Shown here: positions 1-6,173 of the stretch, piece by piece
Layout of the letters: the number at the start of each line of letters is the position of its first letter
Numbering within the stretch: position 1 is the stretch's first letter
Origin: CAZTWC01 sp964617105 [NCBI: uncultured Myxococcia bacterium]
GTDB lineage: Bacteria > CAZTWC01
Length of the DNA stretch: 7,050 bases
NCBI GenBank assembly: GCA_964617105.1
Contig: CAZTWC010000200.1
Location: 1-7,050 of the forward strand
Reading direction: 5' to 3'
The notes under the pieces: generated by a model
What the model saw: only the letters and a program-made list of their open reading frames with translations
Database searches by the model: none
What the model was told of the DNA's origin: nothing
Translations under genes and position numbers: made by a program

Positions 1-1467
1 CATCCTGAAAACCTGATATTACAAGTAGTTTCCGAATGTGGAATAATAACCTCCATTTTTTTCTGCTTACTTTTCCTTTTTTTCCTTTACCAAAATTTTA
101 AAGAGAGAAAAATTACCCCTCTTCAAAAAGGGGCTTGGTGCGGGCTGCTATTTCTGGGTATCCAAAATCTGGGAGATTTTAACCTGGAATTTATGGGCAC
201 CGGATTATTGGCGATTGTATCTTTGTCCTTAGTTTTTAATCGGTCTCCTGCCTGGAGTAAAAGGATTAAAATTCCAATTTTTCTCCTCCTGGCCACAACT
301 CTTTTGACAATATCCGCAATTGGCTTACCCTGGGTTTGGAATAATTCTCTGGAAACTATGTTTAAAACCGCCAACCGGTTTGATCAAAAATTGGATCCCA
401 GGATACTCAAAACTATCTCCTCCTCGATTAACCTCCATTCGAATAATTACTATCTGTATTACCGCACCGGAGAGTATCTGGCCAAAGTAGGAAAAAAAAA
501 ATATCCCTTGGCTTTAAAATGGTTAAATATATCAATCTATCTTAATCCCACCTATTGGCCAGCCTTAAATTTGACTGGACATCTGCTTTTTGAACTTGAC
601 AAGCCTCTAAATGCTGCTTCCGCCTGGAGACTTTTACTTAATTATAATCCCAGATCAACCCCAAAAATACTAAATGTTTATGCAACGAAATACAATTCGT
701 TTGAGGATCTGGTAAAACTAATCCCACCCCAGAATAAAGAAGCAATAGCATATTTTGTTGAATATGCATTAAAAAATAATCGACCTTCTTTTTGCCAAAA
801 AACTATTAGTATGATGCAAAATAATGTTGAAAAAGAATTTCAACCGGATTCAATACTGTGGCGATTAAGACTTAATCTTCAATGCCTTAAAGAGAAAAAA
901 ACAAAGGTGGCCAACTTATTGGAAAAACTAATGGATACCGATTATCAAAATCCGGATGATTATGTCAGGATTATTCGCACCTTGCACAGTTTTCATCTGA
1001 TGCCTGTAGCGATGGAAATACTCAAAAAAAGCTTGACTATCTTTCCTTACAACCTTCATCTTCATCTGGAAAAAGTTCATAATATGCTCATTAAAGCAAA
1101 ACCGGATATTGCCTTAAAGTTATTAAACGATATTGAAAATACTGCCTTTTATCACAATAATCAGCATGATCTGAATCAGATCTATTATTTAAAAGCATCT
1201 GCCTACCGGCAAAAAAAACAGCCCTTAAAAGTTATCCAGGAATATGAAAAGATACTGATATCAGAACCTTATAATATCTCTCTTAAAATAAATATCGCCA
1301 GGTTATACATAAAATTAAAACAACTTTTTTTAGCCCAAAATATATATATAGAAATTTTACAAATAGACCCAAACAATAAAAATATCCAAGAAGAATTAAA
1401 AAAAGTAGAGGATAAGATAAAAAAGAGAGAAAAAGACGCTAAGTGGCGGTATTTGTTAGAGAGGTAA
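1..1467 (+). CDS. O-antigen ligase/polymerase-like membrane protein with C-terminal TPR domain (5' truncated)
   Basis: The frame is open from base 1, so this is the C-terminal 488 residues of a larger gene; the first in-frame ATG, at 193, is internal. The visible part opens with HPENLILQVVSE, which resembles the conserved periplasmic loop and next helix of the Wzy_C/O-antigen ligase family. Hydrophobic segments follow at about residues 14-33, 44-80 and 92-112. After about residue 120 the protein is hydrophilic and helical, with TPR-like units: NYYLYYRTGEYLAKVGKK then WLNISIYLNP (about 140-185), YYLKASAYRQKKQP (about 395-425), and INIARLYIKLKQLFLAQNIY with DPNN (about 430-470). It ends in a lysine/glutamate-rich tail. 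Family members polymerise or ligate glycan chains at the periplasmic face of the inner membrane; the TPR tail probably binds a partner protein. Whether it is a polymerase, a ligase or another transferase cannot be decided here. It ends 380 bp before the next gene, which has its own promoter, so it probably closes an upstream transcription unit. Confidence 0.8.
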   Translation, partial: HPENLILQVVSECGIITSIFFCLLFLFFLYQNFKERKITPLQKGAWCGLLFLGIQNLGDFNLEFMGTGLLAIVSLSLVFNRSPAWSKRIKIPIFLLLATTLLTISAIGLPWVWNNSLETMFKTANRFDQKLDPRILKTISSSINLHSNNYYLYYRTGEYLAKVGKKKYPLALKWLNISIYLNPTYWPALNLTGHLLFELDKPLNAASAWRLLLNYNPRSTPKILNVYATKYNSFEDLVKLIPPQNKEAIAYFVEYALKNNRPSFCQKTISMMQNNVEKEFQPDSILWRLRLNLQCLKEKKTKVANLLEKLMDTDYQNPDDYVRIIRTLHSFHLMPVAMEILKKSLTIFPYNLHLHLEKVHNMLIKAKPDIALKLLNDIENTAFYHNNQHDLNQIYYLKASAYRQKKQPLKVIQEYEKILISEPYNISLKINIARLYIKLKQLFLAQNIYIEILQIDPNNKNIQEELKKVEDKIKKREKDAKWRYLLER

Positions 1468-1519
1468 TTCGACTCTAATTAATGGTGCCTCCATCAATAA
1501 AAATATACCGAAATTTCCT

Positions 1520-1548
1520 TTGACTTTTGACTTAACCTCGACTATATT
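1520..1548 (+). promoter_or_regulatory. Sigma-70-type promoter of the regulator-led operon
   Basis: The -35 box is TTGACT (1520-1525), with 5 of 6 consensus bases. The -10 box is TATATT (1543-1548), also 5 of 6. The spacer is exactly 17 bp. A second TTGACT at 1527-1532 leaves only a 10-bp gap to the -10 box and is unlikely to act as a -35. Expected transcription start is about 1554-1556. It is the best promoter seen in the window and the only one upstream of the packed genes 1848-7050, so it probably drives all of them. Confidence 0.75.
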
Positions 1549-1554
1549 AGTGAA

Positions 1555-1571
1555 CGTTTAGTTTCTAAACG
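1555..1571. promoter_or_regulatory. Probable operator: perfect 7-bp inverted repeat at the transcription start
   Basis: CGTTTAG (1555-1561) and CTAAACG (1565-1571) are perfect reverse complements around TTT. The palindrome begins 6 bp after the -10 box, so it covers roughly +1 to +17, where a bound repressor would block polymerase. Size and symmetry fit a dimeric winged-helix protein such as the MarR-type regulator encoded next, suggesting autoregulation. As RNA it could also form a short hairpin at the very 5' end of the transcript. The site is seen; the identity of the bound protein is inferred. Confidence 0.6.
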
Positions 1572-1678
1572 CCCTGCTATGAAAACATATTTCTCCCGGT
1601 CAAATATGCCTACCAATCGAATTTACTGCTTTTAGTTGCTGGGGGAGATTCCAATTACTTTCAAATCGAGTGTTCTAC

Positions 1679-1711
1679 ACCTCGAAATGGCGGAGCTATG
1701 CCCTTCGAGGT
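1679..1711 (+). other. Stem-loop in the 5' leader
   Basis: ACCTCGAA (1679-1686) pairs perfectly with TTCGAGGT (1704-1711) around a 17-nt loop. Inside the loop, GGC (1689-1691) can pair with GCC (1700-1702), extending the stem after a small internal bulge. No T-tract follows, so it is not an intrinsic terminator. It may be a regulatory RNA structure, a protein-binding site in RNA or DNA, or chance. Confidence 0.45.
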
Positions 1712-1847
1712 TAATTGGCTGATAAAGTCTGTATCTCTGGCAACGATAATGAGACTATATCAGGAACTTTCATACGCAAAACAGCAGATAGATCAAATAG
1801 TTTACCAAGAATAAACATATTCCTAAACCTCCAACAAAATAAATACC

Positions 1848-2450
1848 ATGGAAATTAACACAGAAGAATTCCACCATCTCTCTATTCTCGATGTTCTGCT
1901 CAATGATGAAAATTTTTCTCAGCGGGATATTGCCTGTCTGACAGGTTTAAACCTGGCCAAGGTTAATTTTTGCCTGAAAAAATTGGCTGGTAAAGGATAT
2001 ATCAAATTTAGGAATGTCAGTAAAAACAATAATAAATTACGATATTTGTATCTCATTACCCCAAAAGGGCTGCAGGAAAAGACCAGGCTGACCTATAATT
2101 TTATCAAGCGAACGCTGAAAGATTACTGTGATATTGAAAAAAAGATCTTGGAAAATATATCCCGGTTAGAAAAAAATGGTTCTAACAAGATTACTCTATT
2201 AGGAATGGGCGATATAACCAGAATTTTTTGCTCTCTTGCTCAAAAAAATGGCCAAATCGCCATCACTGCTATTATTGACAACGCCTATTCAGGAGAGGAA
2301 TACAACAGCATTCGGGTGGTGAGCGTTCAAGAGGCGATAAAAATGGATATTCATCCTATTTTTATCTGTGATCATGACCAGGGAGAGCAATTTAAACAGC
2401 AATTATCTGAACAACAAATTCAGGAAACGGAATTAATCTGGCTTGTGTGA
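1848..2450 (+). CDS. EPS-associated MarR-family regulator with fused C-terminal Rossmann-like domain
   Basis: A 200-residue two-domain protein. Residues 1-109 match the EPS-associated MarR-type winged-helix pattern: HTH at about 24-57 (SQRDIACLTGLNLAKVNF, then LKKLAGKGYIKF), a beta-wing at about 58-70, the LITPKG turn at 69-74, and a long helix to about 109 that probably dimerises. Residues 113-200 are an extra domain starting ITLLGMGDITR, a glycine-rich beta-turn-alpha signature (G119, G121, R125), followed by ITAIIDNAYSGEEYNSIRVVS, typical of Rossmann-like nucleotide or sugar-nucleotide binding folds. From memory, plain members of this regulator type are only about 100 residues, so this one may have gained a sensor. 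The ATG at 1848 has no clear Shine-Dalgarno, but the HTH begins soon after it and no better start is visible. It is first in the operon, behind a promoter with a palindromic operator, and probably controls the downstream polysaccharide genes and itself. Ligand and direction of control are unknown. Confidence 0.8.
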   Translation: MEINTEEFHHLSILDVLLNDENFSQRDIACLTGLNLAKVNFCLKKLAGKGYIKFRNVSKNNNKLRYLYLITPKGLQEKTRLTYNFIKRTLKDYCDIEKKILENISRLEKNGSNKITLLGMGDITRIFCSLAQKNGQIAITAIIDNAYSGEEYNSIRVVSVQEAIKMDIHPIFICDHDQGEQFKQQLSEQQIQETELIWLV

Positions 2451-2454
2451 GTGT

Positions 2455-2460
2455 GAGAAG
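2455..2460 (+). promoter_or_regulatory. Weak ribosome binding site deciding the polymerase start
   Basis: GAGAAG lies 4 bp before the ATG at 2465. The competing GTG at 2447 overlaps the regulator's stop codon as GTGA but has no purine-rich site before it. This favours the ATG only mildly, because GTGA overlaps often serve translational coupling. Confidence 0.35.
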
Positions 2461-2464
2461 ATAT

Positions 2465-3736
2465 ATGAATAAAGTTTTCATCAATAAAAAACCAAAAGAG
2501 ATCACCATAAAAAGTTTTATGGGTATTTTTTTAGTCGGGCTAACGATATATTGCATGAATTATTCTGCATTAGATATGATAGTAGGCTTTTTTTCCGGGT
2601 ACCATCATTATGTTCTCTCCACTATGCTGTTAACATTGGGGATTATTATCGTAACGTTAACATTCAAAAATTACCGGATTAAAATCAGGATAGAACAAAT
2701 TTTATTACTAACCTGGTTTTTTTGGTGTTTATTTACAATCAATTTTTTTCATGATCATATATACCAATATGAGACATTTCCATTACTGCTTAAACTTGTA
2801 CTCATGTGTGTGGTACTGTTTTTAACTTATAATTGTGTAATATTAAAAAATCCGCTTAAAGTTTTATTTGTTGGGTTCTTCCTGGGGGGCGTTCTAATCA
2901 GCATCTTGAGTGTTATTTCCGGTCAGGTAGTTTCTGTAATAATTAAACCCGATCATCTTAACAGGCTTGGAAGCGAAATTGTTGGCAATTCTAATGATTA
3001 CGCTTATTTGCTCATGTTCGCAATTTTTGCCTGCGTTTATTTCTTATATCTAACCCCAAAAAAATATAAAAAAATTTTTTTACTGGCATTTATCGCATTA
3101 TTATTTTTTTTTATTGTGCTGTCAGCATCCCGCAAGGCTTTATTGTGCACACTCTCATTTTTTTTGTTAGCATTTTACAATTATTACCAACCTAGTAAGA
3201 AAAAAAAGATACTAATTTCAATCCCTTTCATTCTGTTTATGGGTTGTCTAATTATAACCATAGGCACACAAACTTTTATGGGAGAAAGGCTACAAAAAGG
3301 ACTTGAAATTGAAGTTCAAGCAGATAGTCTTACCCAACGTGCCCATGGAAGAGGAAGGTTATACGTACAAGCCACAGAACTCTTGCCAAAACACTTTATA
3401 GTGGGTGTTGGGCTAGGAAATTTTCATCTAGTTGACGAATTTTCTGAAGCCTCTCACTCTGAATATATATCATTATTGATCGGTACCGGGATTCCAGGAT
3501 TTATTTTATATTTTTTGGTTTATCTATTGATATTTTTAAGGCTTAATAAAATAAAAAAATTTAGTCGTGATAAAAACACTATTTTTAATTGTAAACTCTT
3601 GCAGTCAATTATTATCACCATCCTGCTAATAGATTTTGGCCGTTGGAACTATAGCCATTATATAACCTATATTTTTATGGCTGTAGCATGCGCATATTCA
3701 TACAAATATCACCATAGAATTCCCAAGTTATCTTGA
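2465..3736 (+). CDS. Wzy-like O-antigen/EPS polymerase (O-antigen ligase family)
   Basis: A 423-residue polytopic inner-membrane protein with about 11-12 hydrophobic segments. The family signature is clear: a helix ending LSASRKALL (R at about 223), then a large periplasmic loop (about 270-330) with LTQRAHGRGRLY and the glycine-rich GVGLGNFH, then HSEY (about 331-334) leading into SLLIGTGIPGFILYFLVYLL. This is the Wzy_C arrangement in which loop arginine and histidine residues handle the lipid-linked glycan. Its position beside a flippase argues for a polymerase joining flipped repeat units rather than a lipid A ligase, but sequence alone cannot separate the two. I chose the ATG at 2465 for its codon and the weak GAGAAG before it; the GTG at 2447 would add six residues and couple it directly to the regulator's stop. 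The gene is rich in A/T homopolymers. Its 3' end meets the flippase gene. Confidence 0.82.
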   Translation: MNKVFINKKPKEITIKSFMGIFLVGLTIYCMNYSALDMIVGFFSGYHHYVLSTMLLTLGIIIVTLTFKNYRIKIRIEQILLLTWFFWCLFTINFFHDHIYQYETFPLLLKLVLMCVVLFLTYNCVILKNPLKVLFVGFFLGGVLISILSVISGQVVSVIIKPDHLNRLGSEIVGNSNDYAYLLMFAIFACVYFLYLTPKKYKKIFLLAFIALLFFFIVLSASRKALLCTLSFFLLAFYNYYQPSKKKKILISIPFILFMGCLIITIGTQTFMGERLQKGLEIEVQADSLTQRAHGRGRLYVQATELLPKHFIVGVGLGNFHLVDEFSEASHSEYISLLIGTGIPGFILYFLVYLLIFLRLNKIKKFSRDKNTIFNCKLLQSIIITILLIDFGRWNYSHYITYIFMAVACAYSYKYHHRIPKLS

Positions 3737-3744
3737 ATATAAAA

Positions 3745-5079
3745 ATGCGGCCATTTGTCATCGCAAAAAACCAAATATCCTTTTTTTATCACCAATTACT
3801 ACACTCAAAATTCGTTAAAAACGTATTAACTTTATCTAGCGGTACAGTTGTTGCTCAAGCGATATCCTTTTTATCTGCCCCGATAATCACCCGTTTATTT
3901 CTGCCGGAAAGTTTCGGTTTTTTAGCAACCATAATGGCTGTTTCCGGTATTATATCAGTTATCTCCTGTTTATCTTATGAGCGGGCTATTGTCCTTCCAA
4001 ACAAAAATTTTGATTCAGCGGCAATAATAGCGTTATGCTTAATAATATTATGCGGTGTTACCGTTTTTACCACTGCTGGTATTGTGGTTAGTGGAGGGCT
4101 ACTTAATTCTGAAATAATTTTTAATAAATTAGGCGGGTGGCAATTGCTTATTCCCTTATTTGTCTTTGGAAATTGTTTTTTTAACATATTTAATCAATGG
4201 TTTATCCGAATCAAGGCATTCAAATATCTGGCTCAAATTACAATAATCAGATCTATTATTGTGTCAATGAGTAAAATCTTGGTTGGAATCTTTGCTGGAG
4301 CCATTACTGGAGGGTTGATAGGAAGTACCTTGGCTGGAGTCTTTGTTGGAGTGCTATTTATCAGTTGGCGGTCAATTACAATTAAGCCATCGATTACCGC
4401 TTTGATGCAGAGCGTTAACCGGCAAGCAATTACTGTTCAAGCCATAAAATTTAAGAAATTCCCCCTCTATTCAAGTTGGAATTCCCTTTTAAACACCTTC
4501 TCGCAGGAAGTTATTGTGTTGCTGTTTGCCTATTTTTATTCTCCCGTTGTGGTTGGCTTATACCACTTGGCCAAACGGATGCTTCAACAGCCCATTTTTT
4601 TTATTGCAAAATCTGTTAATGACGTCTACTTGCAAAAAGCATCGCAGCAGATTGCAAATAATCAGGATATACTTGCGGGGTTAAAAAAAACAACTTTGGT
4701 CTTGGCTCTTTTAGGCGTGATTCCTTTTACTTTAATTGCAATATTTGGGCAACCAATCTTTAGGCTCATTTTTGGAGAAAATTGGTCAGAAGCCGGTCGT
4801 TATGCTCAAGTACTTTCTCCCTGGTTATTTTTCTTGTTTATTAATAAACCAGCCAATGTGCTCTTTGTTGTATTGCAGAAGTTACAATTTCTGTTAGGTT
4901 ACAACATCTTTCTCACCATAGCCAGAATTGCAGCCATTATTGTTGGCTTTATATTTTGGGACAGCGCCCTGGCCAGTTTGGCTCTTTTTAGTGCAGTGGG
5001 AATCCTTTTTAATATTATCTTTATTTCAAAAGCATTTGTGCTTGCCTTAGAATCACGTAACAAAAAAATAGCGGCATAA
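3745..5079 (+). CDS. Wzx-like polysaccharide flippase (MOP superfamily)
   Basis: A 444-residue multi-pass membrane protein of typical length for Wzx/polysaccharide exporters. The N-terminal region has the family pattern: VKNVLTLSSGTVVAQAISFL, then APIITRLFLPESFGFLATIM and YERAIVLP. The second half repeats the layout with PLYSSWNSLLNTFSQEVIVL, a segment reading YSPVVVGLYHLAKRMLQQP, and FGENWSEAGRYAQVLSPWL, as expected for the two-lobed MOP fold. It would flip undecaprenyl-linked repeat units from cytoplasm to periplasm for the polymerase encoded just upstream. The ATG at 3745 is preferred; a TTG at 3733 overlaps the polymerase's stop and adds four residues. Neither has a good Shine-Dalgarno, and the 8-bp gap suggests translational coupling. 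The assignment to an exporter is firm; the substrate is unknown. Confidence 0.85.
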   Translation: MRPFVIAKNQISFFYHQLLHSKFVKNVLTLSSGTVVAQAISFLSAPIITRLFLPESFGFLATIMAVSGIISVISCLSYERAIVLPNKNFDSAAIIALCLIILCGVTVFTTAGIVVSGGLLNSEIIFNKLGGWQLLIPLFVFGNCFFNIFNQWFIRIKAFKYLAQITIIRSIIVSMSKILVGIFAGAITGGLIGSTLAGVFVGVLFISWRSITIKPSITALMQSVNRQAITVQAIKFKKFPLYSSWNSLLNTFSQEVIVLLFAYFYSPVVVGLYHLAKRMLQQPIFFIAKSVNDVYLQKASQQIANNQDILAGLKKTTLVLALLGVIPFTLIAIFGQPIFRLIFGENWSEAGRYAQVLSPWLFFLFINKPANVLFVVLQKLQFLLGYNIFLTIARIAAIIVGFIFWDSALASLALFSAVGILFNIIFISKAFVLALESRNKKIAA

Positions 5080-5095
5080 ATAGGTAGTATTTAAA

Positions 5096-6148
5096 ATGAA
5101 AGTAGCAATTTGCAACTCAATCAATAACTCCAACATCTCTACTAAACATAACTATGCAGTTTACCGGGCGATTTTGGAACATAATGGCATTGAATATGTT
5201 GCAGTGGATATAAATAAACCTAATATTTGGGAAACTTGCCGAAAATCAGATGCTTTTATTTATCCCTGGAACCATGAAAACAATGAAGAACAGATATCTT
5301 TATCGATAATTCCGATTATAGAAAAGCATCTATCAGTAAAATGTTACCCCAACTATGATACCTGTTGGCATTATGACGACAAAATTAAACAGTATTATTT
5401 GTTGAAACAGTACCATTTTCCCATTATAGAATCGATGATATTTTTTGATAAGAAAAAAGCCTTATCTTGGTTAAAAACCGCAAATTTGCCAACCGTGTTT
5501 AAACTTAAAGGAGGGGCTGGTTCTGAGAATGTAATATTGATTAAAAATCAAGGTCAGGGTAAAAAACTGATTCAGCGAATGTTTTCTGAAGGCATAATTT
5601 CCGGACAGGTATATAGACAACCACTATATTCCAATTTAAACATCAAATCCTGGCGGATCAGAAAGAGGTTGAGCATCATAAAACAGAAACTGCAAGGGAA
5701 CTATCTGTCTCATCACAATGTTCTGCACAAAAATTATCTGCTGTTTCAAAAATATCTGCCCCATAATGCCTATGACACCCGCATCACCGTCATTGGCCAT
5801 CGGGCTTTTGGCTTTCAAAGGTTTAACCGACCTAATGATTTCAGGGCCTCTGGAAGTGGTCTAATTAACCATACTCCAAATAAAATTGACTTAAATTGCG
5901 TAAAAATCGCCTTTAAAGTTTCCAAAAAGTTAAATTTCCAGTCTATGGCCTATGATTTTATTTATGATGAAAATAATCAGCCGTTGATATGTGAGATAAG
6001 TTATATTTACCAGGATATAGCGGTTTACAATTGCCACGGATACTGGGACGAAAATCTCAATTGGCATGCTGGTCACTATTGGCCTGAATATTGTCAGTTG
6101 GCAGACCTGTTGAAGTTGTCCGATCTTGCTCAGCCTTCAATAGATTAA
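5096..6148 (+). CDS. ATP-grasp family protein, probable carboxylate-amine ligase of the polysaccharide locus
   Basis: A 350-residue protein without signal peptide or membrane segment, so cytoplasmic. Residues 1-90 form a pre-ATP-grasp domain (MKVAICNSINNSN...). The ATP-grasp core shows FKLKGGAGSENVILI: K136 and K138 as candidate ATP contacts and GGAGS (139-143) as the flexible glycine loop. YDTRITVIGHRAFGFQRFNRPNDFRASGSG (226-255, segments) carries the conserved arginines R229, R242 and R250. YDF (D287) and CEIS (E300) mark the metal site; the usual asparagine of the E-x-N motif is S302. The C-terminus has GYWDENLNWHAGHYWPE (315-331). Family enzymes activate a carboxylate as acyl-phosphate and form an amide or peptide bond. 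Here the likely job is adding an amino acid or amide to a sugar precursor, which is inferred from location. The ATG at 5096 follows a weak TAGGTAG site, 16 bp after the flippase. Confidence 0.8.
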   Translation: MKVAICNSINNSNISTKHNYAVYRAILEHNGIEYVAVDINKPNIWETCRKSDAFIYPWNHENNEEQISLSIIPIIEKHLSVKCYPNYDTCWHYDDKIKQYYLLKQYHFPIIESMIFFDKKKALSWLKTANLPTVFKLKGGAGSENVILIKNQGQGKKLIQRMFSEGIISGQVYRQPLYSNLNIKSWRIRKRLSIIKQKLQGNYLSHHNVLHKNYLLFQKYLPHNAYDTRITVIGHRAFGFQRFNRPNDFRASGSGLINHTPNKIDLNCVKIAFKVSKKLNFQSMAYDFIYDENNQPLICEISYIYQDIAVYNCHGYWDENLNWHAGHYWPEYCQLADLLKLSDLAQPSID

Positions 6149-6173
6149 TCCACGAAAAATAGTTGTAAACAAC

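Larger units (their letters stand above)
1468..1847 (+). other. Non-coding region with promoter and long 5' leader
   Basis: This 380-bp gap has no convincing reading frame. Its first 50 bases hold only weak inverted repeats (TTAGAG/CTCTAA at 1456-1478, ATGG/CCAT near 1482-1494) without a T-tract, so no firm terminator for the upstream gene is visible. A promoter lies at 1520-1548 and a palindrome at 1555-1571. Transcription from about 1555 would leave a leader of about 290 nt before the regulator gene. That leader contains a perfect 8-bp stem at 1679-1711 and a possible long-range pairing of TCTCCC (1592-1597) with GGGAGA (1643-1648). I recognise no known riboswitch class and no ops/JUMPstart element. 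Confidence 0.7.

Noticed and set aside
123-374. Minus-strand open frames across the window, including 3975-4187, 5636-5818 and 6057-6634
   Set aside because: They lie opposite well-supported + strand genes, show no family motifs, and overlap each other; they are shadows.
1456-1494. Terminator for the upstream gene (TTAGAG/CTCTAA and ATGG/CCAT repeats)
   Set aside because: Stems are short and not followed by a T-tract; an intrinsic terminator cannot be supported.
1579-1635. Possible 18-residue leader peptide starting at an ATG just after the palindrome
   Set aside because: It has no Shine-Dalgarno, no run of regulatory codons, and a length expected by chance in a 290-nt leader.
1687-1722. 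Eleven-codon frame beginning in the loop of the leader hairpin
   Set aside because: It has no ribosome binding site and overlaps a stem; more likely chance.
1572-1847. ops/JUMPstart element or cyclic-di-GMP riboswitch in the leader
   Set aside because: I do not find the GGTAG-type ops core or the conserved GEMM sequence blocks.
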